This document shows, in pieces, positions 25,691 to 32,780 of a DNA stretch of 57,154 bases. Below the pieces are notes generated by a model, which was given only the letters and a program-made list of their open reading frames with translations, had not been told where the DNA came from and did not search any database. Origin of the DNA: a bacterium (lineage in GTDB: Bacteria; Desulfobacterota; JAPLJL01); NCBI GenBank assembly GCA_028713675.1, contig JAQTNV010000021.1, positions 1 to 57,154 of the forward strand. Reading direction: 5' to 3'. A program made the translations under genes and the position numbers. How positions within the stretch are numbered: position 1 is the stretch's first letter; the number at the start of each line of letters is the position of its first letter.

Positions 25691-26413
25691 CTATTTTTGT
25701 AAGGCTTCACGAAATAGTTTTCTTAATAAATTAATATCATCCGTATATCGTCCGCTTTTATTAATATCATTTATTGCTTTTATTAACTTTTCAAATTGCT
25801 TTTGAAAATTGGGATCATCTTCAATTAATTTTTTGTTTAGTTTTGGAAAACAACGATCTTTCAGAATATCAATTACTCTAACCAAATTTGATTCGGTATC
25901 ACATTGGCAATAATAAATACCAGCAGCTAGAAAGCTATCAGTTGAATCTTTATGAATCTCCCGAGCAAGAAGCATAGTGCCCTGTACGAAGAATACGCCA
26001 CCGAAAACATCATTTATTTGTTTTTCGAGATCAAATCGTGTTTTTTCTACAATATCTTTAAGTTCGGTTTTCAACAATTCTTTTGATTGCTCAATTTTTA
26101 TCCCAAATTCTTCTAAATTGCTTTGAATAATATTATTCTGCTGTTCCACATTTACATTAAGTTGGTCTTTAAGTTTATTTGTTATATTAGATTCCAATGT
26201 ATTTTTTATATCTTCTTTCTCTTCTTTAAAATTTTTAGTTTGAATCCATTGAATAAATAAAGGTACAACAATACCAACAATACCGAACATAATGATAATG
26301 ATATACAAAAGATGGTTCCACGAAGAATTATAAAAAGCATCAACCTTTTGGATAATATCGCATACTTCTGGAGTCGTTGTATTAGCCGCAGCTGCGATTA
26401 TAAAATTCAGCAT
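25691..26413 (-). CDS. Membrane-anchored coiled-coil protein, unknown, AT-rich
   Basis: 240 residues from ATG 26413, preceded by GGGGGTGATT. One transmembrane helix at about residues 28-55 (HLLYIIIIMFGIVGIVVPLFIQWI) is followed by a long coiled coil (about 60-130, KNFKEEKEDIKNTLESNI and onward). A C-terminal helical domain (about 140-240) has TPR-like YYCQCDTESNLVRVIDILKD. Topology and AT-rich DNA resemble its neighbour at 25292. Single-helix plus coiled-coil proteins occur in several defence and stress loci, but nothing here identifies a role. Confidence 0.65.
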   Translation of the reverse strand: MLNFIIAAAANTTTPEVCDIIQKVDAFYNSSWNHLLYIIIIMFGIVGIVVPLFIQWIQTKNFKEEKEDIKNTLESNITNKLKDQLNVNVEQQNNIIQSNLEEFGIKIEQSKELLKTELKDIVEKTRFDLEKQINDVFGGVFFVQGTMLLAREIHKDSTDSFLAAGIYYCQCDTESNLVRVIDILKDRCFPKLNKKLIEDDPNFQKQFEKLIKAINDINKSGRYTDDINLLRKLFREALQK

Positions 26414-26470
26414 AATCACCCCCTGTTTAAATTGACAATAAGCATTTACGGAACAATTTTACGATTTACA

Positions 26471-26505
26471 GAACGTCCTTTACTTCTTGATATTCAAATA
26501 GATTC
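26471..26505. repeat. Diverged copy of the island repeat, downstream of the lipoprotein gene
   Basis: Matches 27275-27309 with about five differences in 35 bases (shared core ACTTCTTGATATT and ATAGATTCA). It lies just past the end of the lipoprotein gene, as the better copy lies just past the KilA-N gene. Confidence 0.55.
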
Positions 26506-26551
26506 AGGTCTTAAATTTGGTATTTGTTCCCGATAAGCGTCCAATCCTCAT

Positions 26552-27226
26552 CTAATTTGATTCGATAGTTATCGGTGAAGGCGCGATATCTTGATCAACG
26601 ATAAATTTAATATATGAATTTGTGGCTTCTAAGATAGTAAATTTGAAATTTTTAAAAGTAATATTTTTTGATTCATCTAAATTATAAGTTAACTCTTGGT
26701 AAAAGGCTGGCCTTGCCAAATCATATTTAAATTCTCTATATAATAAACGTATAGTATCTGAGGATTTTCCACTATATAATATTTCCGTCCTGAAACCATT
26801 TCCATAATCATCTTCAATGAATTGATCAACAATATTAAATATTTTAGATTTTTTTTCAGATGTTAAAGAACATGTGGAACCAAATCCCGTTGTACGACCT
26901 ACATAAAATCCATTTTTATCTACTTCGATACCTACTTCACTAAATTGAAATTCATAATTACCATTGCCTAACACATGAATATCATAACAATTACCTGGTT
27001 GCACACGTTCCGTGGAGCCGAAGCATTTTAGCGTTAGTATTGTAATAGGTTCAAAACATTTTCGTTGTAATCCTTCTTGCGTAATTATCATCGGATTTCC
27101 AACATTAGTAACAATGATTTGATTCAAATTGTATGATTTGAATCTATTAAATTCAGGTTTTAAAAATCCACTAGCACATCCTGCCATTCCTATCAGCAAT
27201 ATTAAATAAATAAATATTTTTATCAT
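26552..27226 (-). CDS. Lipoprotein, unknown, AT-rich
   Basis: 224 residues. Lipobox signal MIKIFIYLILLIGMAGC (Cys17), then a beta-rich domain with CFEPITILTLKCFGSTERVQPGNCYD and a C-terminal TYNLDESKNITFKNFKFTI segment. AAGGAG precedes the ATG. No family is recognised. It has the same low GC as its neighbours and stands as a separate unit followed by an island repeat. Confidence 0.65.
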   Translation of the reverse strand: MIKIFIYLILLIGMAGCASGFLKPEFNRFKSYNLNQIIVTNVGNPMIITQEGLQRKCFEPITILTLKCFGSTERVQPGNCYDIHVLGNGNYEFQFSEVGIEVDKNGFYVGRTTGFGSTCSLTSEKKSKIFNIVDQFIEDDYGNGFRTEILYSGKSSDTIRLLYREFKYDLARPAFYQELTYNLDESKNITFKNFKFTILEATNSYIKFIVDQDIAPSPITIESN

Positions 27227-27274
27227 TTTTCTCCTTTTTCAAATATACGTGTACTTGGGGTCAGCGCAACTAAG

Positions 27275-27349
27275 GAACGTTCTTCACTTCTTGATATTTG
27301 GATAGATTCAATCTTTCCTGCAAATCCGCCCGGCCCCCTGCCCTTCCTA
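27275..27349. repeat. Island direct repeat, left copy
   Basis: 27298-27349 matches 28558-28610 almost base for base (GATAGATT/CCAATCTTTCC, CTGCAAATCCGCC, CCCTGCCCTTCCTA). Its first part, 27275-27309, also matches 26471-26505. Confidence 0.8.
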
Positions 27350-27403
27350 TATCAACAGAATGATTTATCATTTCTTTTTTCTCTGCGCTACTCCCAATTT
27401 GGA

Positions 27404-27429
27404 CCATTTCGGTAACGTCACCGAAATGG
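27404..27429. repeat. Near-palindrome, left copy
   Basis: CCATTTCGGT and its reverse complement ACCGAAATGG are separated by AACGTC. It differs from the perfect palindrome at 28347-28370 by one central base and lies just past the end of the KilA-N gene. Confidence 0.8.
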
Positions 27430-27441
27430 CCCTCCAGGCGG

Positions 27442-28257
27442 TTATTTCTTGCCCGGCGCAAACTGCTTGATTGTTGAGTCGTCCGTAAGAAGTTTCATCT
27501 GCTGGATGGCGATCCGGTTCAACTTGCGGAGCCGCTCCGCCTGCGGCGCCTTTTCCTGGATGAAAAGAGCGTTCAAGTTTTCCAGATTGGAGAGGCAAAC
27601 GAGTTGAGATATATTGGCGTAATCCCGGATATTGCCCTTCTCGCCTGGATGGCTGTCCCGCCACTCCTTGGCGGTCATACCAAATAAGGCCATGTTCAGG
27701 ACATCGGCCTCCGAGGCGTAGATCATATCAATCTGGCGGGTGGTAAGCTCCGGCGGGATCAGGTTCTCTTTAATCGCATCGGTTTGGATCCGATAGTTGA
27801 TTTTGGCGAGATTGCGCCGAATATCCCATCCGAGCTGTTTCCGTTCTTTCTCTTTTAGTCGCTGAAACTCTTTGATGAGATAGAGTTTGAACTGCGGCGA
27901 TAGCCACGAGGCAAATTCAAAGGCAATATCGCGATGGGCAAAAGTTCCCCCGCCATAACGCCCGGACTTTGATATTATTCCAATAGCATTTGTCGCTTCG
28001 ATCCATTTACGCGGCGTCAGGTTAAAACTGTTCAAACCCGCTTGACTTTTAAAGGTAACGAATCCGTTACCGTTAAAATTCGGATTATGGAGTTCCTCCC
28101 ATATCCCGATAAACTCAAGGGTATTGCGATTACGCATCCAACTGTAAATCATCGTATCATCGCCAAAATTCTTAACCATATCCGTCAACGAAATATAGTT
28201 TTCTTCGTTTTTCTTATAATAGGCTATTTCCATCCCCAGAACGTTTACTTTATCCAT
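27442..28257 (-). CDS. KilA-N domain protein
   Basis: 271 residues from ATG 28257, preceded by GAGGGG. The KilA-N domain spans about residues 20-125: SLTDMVKNFGDDTMIYSWMR, LNSFNLTPRKWIEATNAIGI, GGGTFAHRDIAFEFASWLSP and FKLYLIKEFQRLKEKE. A helical C-terminal domain has LTTRQIDMIYASEADVLNMA and QLVCLSNLENLNALFIQEKA. KilA-N is a DNA-binding fold of phages and mobile elements; members of this subfamily are common in bacterial islands with no known function. Repeats bracket it on both sides and a perfect inverted repeat lies upstream, suggesting a mobile, self-regulated cassette. Confidence 0.87.
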   Translation of the reverse strand: MDKVNVLGMEIAYYKKNEENYISLTDMVKNFGDDTMIYSWMRNRNTLEFIGIWEELHNPNFNGNGFVTFKSQAGLNSFNLTPRKWIEATNAIGIISKSGRYGGGTFAHRDIAFEFASWLSPQFKLYLIKEFQRLKEKERKQLGWDIRRNLAKINYRIQTDAIKENLIPPELTTRQIDMIYASEADVLNMALFGMTAKEWRDSHPGEKGNIRDYANISQLVCLSNLENLNALFIQEKAPQAERLRKLNRIAIQQMKLLTDDSTIKQFAPGKK

Positions 28258-28278
28258 ATAGGAACCCCTCATAATTTA

Positions 28279-28310
28279 TTTTAAACCCATCGAATTAGAT
28301 GGGTTTAAAA
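28279..28310. promoter_or_regulatory. Perfect 12-bp inverted repeat upstream of KilA-N gene
   Basis: TTTTAAACCCAT (28279-28290) and ATGGGTTTAAAA (28299-28310) flank an eight-base loop, about 20 bases upstream of the start codon. It is a good candidate operator for autoregulation; it could also be an upstream terminator. Confidence 0.6.
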
Positions 28311-28583
28311 CATAAGAATCCATTCCCAGCCACTTCCGATCTCGATCATTTCGGTGACGTCACCGAAATGGTTCTCTATTCGGTGCCCACCGATAAAACC
28401 GGCCAATCTGGTCTTCGTGATGCCGGGCTCTTTCCCAATGACCTCCAGGATTGCCGAGGCGGTCTTCACGGTACTTTTCAAGGAAGTTTTCAGTGCAAGT
28501 TTCAGTGAAGACGTTTGGTCGTCCGCTGTTCCGTTTAGGGTCATTTCCTTCGAGACATTGGATAGATCCAATCTTTCCTGCAA
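28305..28583 (-). pseudogene. Remnant of a RecG-like winged-helix C terminus
   Basis: A 92-residue frame contains KLALKTSLKSTVKTASAILE then VIGKEPGITKTRLAGFIGG and RIENHFGDVTEMIEIGSGWEW. This resembles the C-terminal winged helix of AlbA_2/RecG-like ATP-binding proteins (repeated KTxVKT followed by IGxSxRTVENHL...LxRIGSxKGGxW). The upstream body of the gene is absent, so I read it as debris. The 24-bp palindrome lies inside the recognition-helix codons. A shorter related scrap (RLEGHFGDVTEMVQIGSS) occurs at the left palindrome, about 27366-27440. Confidence 0.5.
28347..28370. repeat. Perfect 24-bp palindrome, right copy
   Basis: CATTTCGGTGAC followed by its exact reverse complement, centred between 28358 and 28359. 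A near-identical copy is at 27404-27429 on the other side of the KilA-N gene. Confidence 0.9.
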
Positions 28584-28610
28584 ATCCGCCGCGCCCCCCT
28601 GCCCTTCCTA
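28558..28610. repeat. Island direct repeat, right copy
   Basis: Near-identical and in the same orientation to 27298-27349, so the KilA-N gene lies between direct repeats about 1.26 kb apart. Confidence 0.8.
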
Positions 28611-29139
28611 ATAAAAATTATCCGATCACCCCTAATTTCTATAGCTAATGATACCCGAAAAACATAACAAAGAAAAACCGATAGGTTTCTTGACAGGAAG
28701 CAATGAGCGATTAGCCTAAGAGCCTAAAAGTTACTAGCCTAAAAGTTTAAAGCTATGAAAGCAGACGACAAAATCCCTGGATTCCGGCTTTCCTTCGACC
28801 ATCCTCAGGACAAGTCGCCGGAATGACTAAATTGATTAGATTGCTGCGCCTTCCTCCTTCGCCAAGGCTTCGGAGGACAGGTCGGCTCGCAATGACAATA
28901 TTATGGGAACGGCGGTCGGCGGTCCGCGGTCGGCGGTCGTATAAGCGAGATCCTTCGCTTCCGCTCAGGATGACAAAGAGAAAAGGGCTCAGGATGACAA
29001 AGAGAAAAGGACTCAGGATGAAAAAGAGAAAAGGACTCGGGATGAAAAGAGATGGCACCCTCATCCTCGCCTTCTCCCCCGAGGGTAGAAGGGATTATTT
29101 TCGACTTTGCTTAGAGCTTTGACCTTTGACCTTGTGTTC
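28611..29139. repeat. Repeat-filled spacer, right edge of island
   Basis: No gene. AGCCTAA-type repeats (about 28713-28750); a GATTCCGGCTTTCC...CGCCGGAATGAC element (about 28779-28826); CGGCGGT heptamers, four in exact phase (28910-28937); then a 24-bp array. The array is AGCGAGATCCTTCGCT (28944-28959) followed by four CTCAGGATGA units at 28964, 28988, 29012 and 29036, the reverse complement of the array at 24077-24200. Confidence 0.8.
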
Positions 29140-29523
29140 TTATTTATCGCTTTCCTTCCAGGTCGGGGTAAAGGGCTTGGTGGTGTCCTTCAGGCCGATA
29201 ATCCACCTGAGCCCGCCCTGGCTGGGAGTTCTTCCGTGGGTTTGGAAAGCCCGTTCCGCCCCCCAGTTAAGCCACATCGGGATCGAAAGAACGTAGAACA
29301 CCCCAATCCAAGGGTTAACCTCCGTGGACGGCAGGAGCCCGCCCCATGGATCCATTATCCCCCAATGCGCAAGCAGGATATTCAGCCAGAAGACGAAGGT
29401 AATTCCTGCCCCGAAGAAAAAATAAGCGTTCGGGTGCTTCGGGGAAAGAATCTTGGCATAAATCAGCGCGAAAAAGTAACCGATCAATAAAACCGCCGGA
29501 GCGTCATAAATAGAAATCTGCAT
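29140..29523 (-). CDS. Small integral membrane protein, unknown
   Basis: 127 residues with about three hydrophobic helices (about 8-26, 33-53, 72-88) and a soluble C-terminal tail. Its ATG overlaps the stop of the upstream epimerase gene (TAATG), so it is co-translated with it. The arrangement suggests that it works at the membrane with the epimerase product, but no family is recognised. Confidence 0.72.
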   Translation of the reverse strand: MQISIYDAPAVLLIGYFFALIYAKILSPKHPNAYFFFGAGITFVFWLNILLAHWGIMDPWGGLLPSTEVNPWIGVFYVLSIPMWLNWGAERAFQTHGRTPSQGGLRWIIGLKDTTKPFTPTWKESDK

Positions 29524-30602
29524 TACAGCAGCCCCCTCTCTTTACACCAGCCGATGTATTCCCAGATGCCCTTCCGAGGATCCTGATAGATAAACTTAAA
29601 TCCCAGGTCCTTTATTTTCTGGTTTGAAAACCAGTATTGGTGGGTTATGTAATCCACCATCGGGATATCGATCTTGGGGCGGGTCCCCAGCTTCCGGGCC
29701 CGTTTATCCTGCCAGACCATGAAGGGCCGGATAACTTTCGTAAACAGCTTGTAAAGAGGCCACCAGACCGGCAAATGGAAAATCGGCTCTGTCCCCACCG
29801 ACCGGTAGACGAATTCCATGAATTCAGGCTGGGGGATGCAATCGGAAAGAACGTTGTAGGCCTGGCCCACCGCTTGCGGTTTATCCGAAACAAAGGAAGC
29901 CGCCCGGACCAGGTCCAGGACATGAACCGACGGGAACATCAGGGTGTGTTTCTTCGGAAACCAGCTGATGATCGCCCCCAGCCCGATTTTCTCCACGCCG
30001 TAAAGGATATGGTAAACCCCGTAACGGTGGCGCGGCCCATAGATAGGAGCCGGCCGCAGGATGGTGATCGGGAAGCCCTTTTCCCGGTGCATCTGCCAAA
30101 GGATCTTTTCCTGCTCGACCTTGGACTTGGAATAAAGGTTGGGAGGATCGTAGGGATCGTCCTCGTTGCCGGGGAGTTTCTTCGGCTCCCCGTAGACCCC
30201 GTCCGTGGACCAGTGGACAAACCGGCCGACTTTATTCTCCAGGGCCAGCTCGGCGATGTTCCGGGTCCCGGTCACGTTCACCCGATAGAGAACGTCCCAT
30301 TGCGCGAAATAATCGTAGAGCGAGGCGACGTGGAAAACCACGTCATAACTTCCCTTGGCAAAGAGTGGAAGCAGGGTTTCCTTCTTGGTGAGGTCGCCGG
30401 GAATGTATGTCACTCCCATCCCCTCCAGGAGTTCCGACCCGTAATGCATGGGATGAAGATCCCCGTCTACGCAGTAATATTCGCCGTGGGCGTCCGCCTT
30501 TAAATCCGTGGCGACGACTTCCCACTTCTCCCTCAACAGTTGTTCGACCAGGTTGCTTCCGGTGAACCCGCAGGCCCCCGTTACCAGGGCGCGTTTAGAC
30601 AT
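29523..30602 (-). CDS. NAD-dependent epimerase/dehydratase (extended SDR; 3-beta-HSD-like)
   Basis: 359 residues. Rossmann motif GACGFTGSNLVEQLL (GxxGxxG) at residues 8-22; active-site serine region HWSTDGVYG; catalytic YSKSK (YxxxK); ITILRPAPIYGPRHRYG, typical of extended SDRs. ATG 30602 is preceded by GGAGGGAAA. This branch includes nucleotide-sugar epimerases and 3-beta-hydroxysteroid or sterol-4-alpha-carboxylate dehydrogenase-like enzymes. The HRYG...LMFPSVHVLDLVRA pattern fits the latter group about as well. First gene of a two-gene operon with a small membrane protein. Confidence 0.86.
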   Translation of the reverse strand: MSKRALVTGACGFTGSNLVEQLLREKWEVVATDLKADAHGEYYCVDGDLHPMHYGSELLEGMGVTYIPGDLTKKETLLPLFAKGSYDVVFHVASLYDYFAQWDVLYRVNVTGTRNIAELALENKVGRFVHWSTDGVYGEPKKLPGNEDDPYDPPNLYSKSKVEQEKILWQMHREKGFPITILRPAPIYGPRHRYGVYHILYGVEKIGLGAIISWFPKKHTLMFPSVHVLDLVRAASFVSDKPQAVGQAYNVLSDCIPQPEFMEFVYRSVGTEPIFHLPVWWPLYKLFTKVIRPFMVWQDKRARKLGTRPKIDIPMVDYITHQYWFSNQKIKDLGFKFIYQDPRKGIWEYIGWCKERGLL

Positions 30603-30811
30603 TTTCCCTCCTCCCTATAAATCAATAACCAATTACCAAGCTCCAATTACCAAATAAAAAAACCGGAAAAACAGGAAAAGCTTTTTCTGTCATTTTGTAG
30701 TTGCCTCATTTATGAGGCCCAGTCGGTGATGATATTTTCTCAGCCCGATAAATCGGGCAACTACATAGTGTTTGGTAATTGCCTGCCCTGAGTGTTCGAA
30801 GGGAAGCTTGG
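30603..30811. repeat. Spacer with heptamers and hairpin
   Basis: ATAACCA, ATTACCA, AGCTCCA and ATTACCA at 30625-30652 in exact phase. GTAGTTGCC (from about 30699) and CCCGATAAATCGGGCAACTAC (about 30744-30764) form an inverted-repeat element, part of which recurs at about 32537-32560 and 46841. Confidence 0.6.
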
Positions 30812-31759
30812 TTATTGGGATTTGAATCTCTGAACGGTTTTAGCCAGGACCTCTTCGGCCTCTTTCATTGTCCGCTCGAGCAATTCCTTGCAGGTAGGGA
30901 TGTCATTCAGCAATCCGACGATCTGGCCGGCCATCACCGAGCCGTCCAGCGGGTCACCTTCCACGAAAGCCTTGTACATCTTCCCCGAACCGAACATGCC
31001 CATCTCCAGGGGGTCTTTCTTTTCCATTTCCATCTTTTCCATGGTCTCCGACATCTGGTTCCGGAGACAGCGGACCGGCATCCCGGTGATGTTCCCGGTC
31101 ACCAGGGTATCCTCGGCCTGGGCATTGAGGATGAACTGCTTGGTCACCATCGGCACCGGGCATTCCTGGACGCAGATAAAGCGGGTCCCCATCTGGATTC
31201 CCTCCGCGCCCAGGAGGAACGCCGCCGCCATCCCCCGGCCGTCGGCGATGCCACCCGCGGCGATCACCGGCACCTTGACCTTGTCCACTGTCTGCGGGAT
31301 CAGGATCATGGAGGTCAGCTTTCCGACATGCCCACCGGCTTCCATCCCGGAGATGATAATGGCGTCGGCCCCGTCCTTCTCGGCCTGGACCGCCAGGCGA
31401 ACCTGGGGGATAACCGGGATGCACTTGATCCCATGGGGCTTGCAGGCCCGGATAATCTTCTCCGGGTTTCCCACCCCGTAGGTCACCATTTTGACCTTTT
31501 CTTCCTTGATCACTTCCAGGATCGGGTCGATAAAAGGGGAACGGGCGAGAAAATTAACCCCGAACGGCTTGTCGGTATTCTCCCGGATCTTATGGATCTG
31601 CTCCTGAAGCTGGTCGGGAGTGAAAATCGTGGCCCCCAGAATCCCGAGTCCCCCAGCGTTGGAAACCGCGGCCACCAGTTTGTAATCGGCGACCCAGGCC
31701 ATACCGCCCTGCAAAATCGGGTACTTAATCCCCAGCATTTCCGTGATTCGAGTTTTCAT
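30812..31759 (-). CDS. NPD/nitronate monooxygenase or FabK-like flavoprotein
   Basis: 315 residues: ITEMLGIKYPILQGGMAWVADYKLVAAVSNAGGLG, ISGMEAGGHVGKLTSM with the conserved histidine, and VIAAGGIADGRGMAAAFLLGAEGIQMGTRFICVQEC. Of the four paralogues this is nearest in pattern to FabK, the FMN-dependent enoyl-ACP reductase (same N terminus and EAGGHxG), but it has no fatty-acid synthesis neighbours. GGAGAAG precedes ATG 31759. Confidence 0.87.
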   Translation of the reverse strand: MKTRITEMLGIKYPILQGGMAWVADYKLVAAVSNAGGLGILGATIFTPDQLQEQIHKIRENTDKPFGVNFLARSPFIDPILEVIKEEKVKMVTYGVGNPEKIIRACKPHGIKCIPVIPQVRLAVQAEKDGADAIIISGMEAGGHVGKLTSMILIPQTVDKVKVPVIAAGGIADGRGMAAAFLLGAEGIQMGTRFICVQECPVPMVTKQFILNAQAEDTLVTGNITGMPVRCLRNQMSETMEKMEMEKKDPLEMGMFGSGKMYKAFVEGDPLDGSVMAGQIVGLLNDIPTCKELLERTMKEAEEVLAKTVQRFKSQ

Positions 31760-31781
31760 AATTTCTTCTCCGCTTATTTAT

Positions 31782-31908
31782 GTTTCGAGTTTCGAGTTTC
31801 GGGTTTCGGGTTTTGAAATTCAATGCAAACGAAAATATTTAAAACAAATATCAAAATTTCCATAAATTAATTATTTTCTTAACTCGAAACCCGCAACCAG
31901 AGACTAGA
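31782..31908. repeat. GTTTCGA and AACTCGA heptamer arrays
   Basis: GTTTCGA, GTTTCGA, GTTTCGG and GTTTCGG (31782-31809), then AACTCGA, AACCCGC, AACCAGA and GACTAGA (31881-31908). The two are roughly reverse complements, so they could pair into a large hairpin between the two minus-strand genes. Confidence 0.75.
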
Positions 31909-31915
31909 AACTTTT

Positions 31916-32302
31916 TTAATATGTTAATCCTTTTTCGTCCAACATGATCTTTATTTTTTTCAGCACATCATCTTTTTGAAAAGGCTTGGTTACGTAAGCG
32001 TCGCAGCCAAAATCAAAACAATACGCCAGACTGTCCTTTGCGTCCTTAGCGGTAACCACTATTACCGCGGTGTTACTTAATTCCGAACGGATGCGGATGA
32101 ATTTGAGGATGGATTCCCCGGTCATGTCCGGAAGCATCAGGTCTAAAAGTACAACGTCCGGTTTCTCCGCCAAAAGCACCTTTAGAGCTTCTTTCCCGCT
32201 GCCGGCGGTGTAAATACCGACTTTAAGATCCTTGATGATTTCCTTTTCTTCTTTCAGCGCCTTCTCGGTATCGTCAACGAGAAGGATCTTGGCCTTGGCC
32301 AT
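31916..32302 (-). CDS. Stand-alone response-regulator receiver domain protein
   Basis: 128 residues: one receiver domain only. Acidic pair D10-D11 (ILLVDD), phosphoacceptor D54 (VVLLDLMLPDMTG), switch threonine T84 (VVTAKDAKD) and conserved lysine K106 (YVTKPF). No output domain, so it resembles CheY-like or relay receivers. No kinase is adjacent; the orphan Hpt protein at 16.5-16.9 kb is a possible partner by content only. Confidence 0.9.
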   Translation of the reverse strand: MAKAKILLVDDTEKALKEEKEIIKDLKVGIYTAGSGKEALKVLLAEKPDVVLLDLMLPDMTGESILKFIRIRSELSNTAVIVVTAKDAKDSLAYCFDFGCDAYVTKPFQKDDVLKKIKIMLDEKGLTY

Positions 32303-32780
32303 TAATCCGGGTCCCCTTCCTTACCCCGGGGAATTATATCAATCCGCGGGAAAATAAAAAAATCCCGCGTCTCGTCTCCCGGTTTCGGTTGGGCTGCTCG
32401 AAAGAAAAAGGTGGGGATCCTTCGGCTTCCCTCGATAAAACTCGGGATAAATCGCTCAGGACAGGTTAACCCCGCCCCTACGGAAAAATACTTTATTCTC
32501 TGAAAATGTAGGGGAGCCCCCTGTGGGCTCCCTTTCAGCCCGATGAATCGGGCAACTACTTTTAAACCTTGAACCGTGAACGTTGAACCTTGAACCTCGA
32601 TAACGGTGTCGGTATCAGTATCGACAAAAAGAAGGCGGCCTTTCGGCCGCCCTGAATTTTTTCCTTAAGGATGTCATTCCCGCGAAAGCGGGAATCCAGA
32701 ATTCTGCCAATAACTGGACCCCAGCTTCCGCAGGGGTGACGATTCCACCGGTTACCGGTTATCGGCTACCGGTTACTTTT
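32303..32780. repeat. Repeat-filled spacer
   Basis: No gene. GGGATCCTTCGGCTTCCC-type and GGGGAGCCCCCTGTGGGCTCCC hairpins (about 32414-32533); CTTGAAC, CGTGAAC, GTTGAAC and CTTGAAC heptamers (32568-32595); a terminator-like GGCGGCC/GGCCGCC hairpin (32634-32651); a GCGAAAGCGGGAATCC element (about 32681-32696); and ACCGGTT, ACCGGTT, ATCGGCT and ACCGGTT (32747-32774), which abut the thiolase stop. Confidence 0.65.
32634..32660. terminator. Hairpin terminator, possibly bidirectional
   Basis: GGCGGCC (32634-32640), loop TTTC, GGCCGCC (32645-32651), then CTGAATTTTTTCC to the right and CAAAAAGAA to the left. Confidence 0.5.

Noticed and set aside
27270..27461. 63-codon frame at the left KilA-N boundary as a gene
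   Set aside because: It is made of the repeat, the palindrome and a scrap related to the right-hand remnant; treated as debris.
28753..29064. 103-codon minus-strand frame with repeated FLFVILSP
   Set aside because: Produced entirely by the 24-bp repeat array (24 is a multiple of three), so the apparent hydrophobic protein is an artefact.
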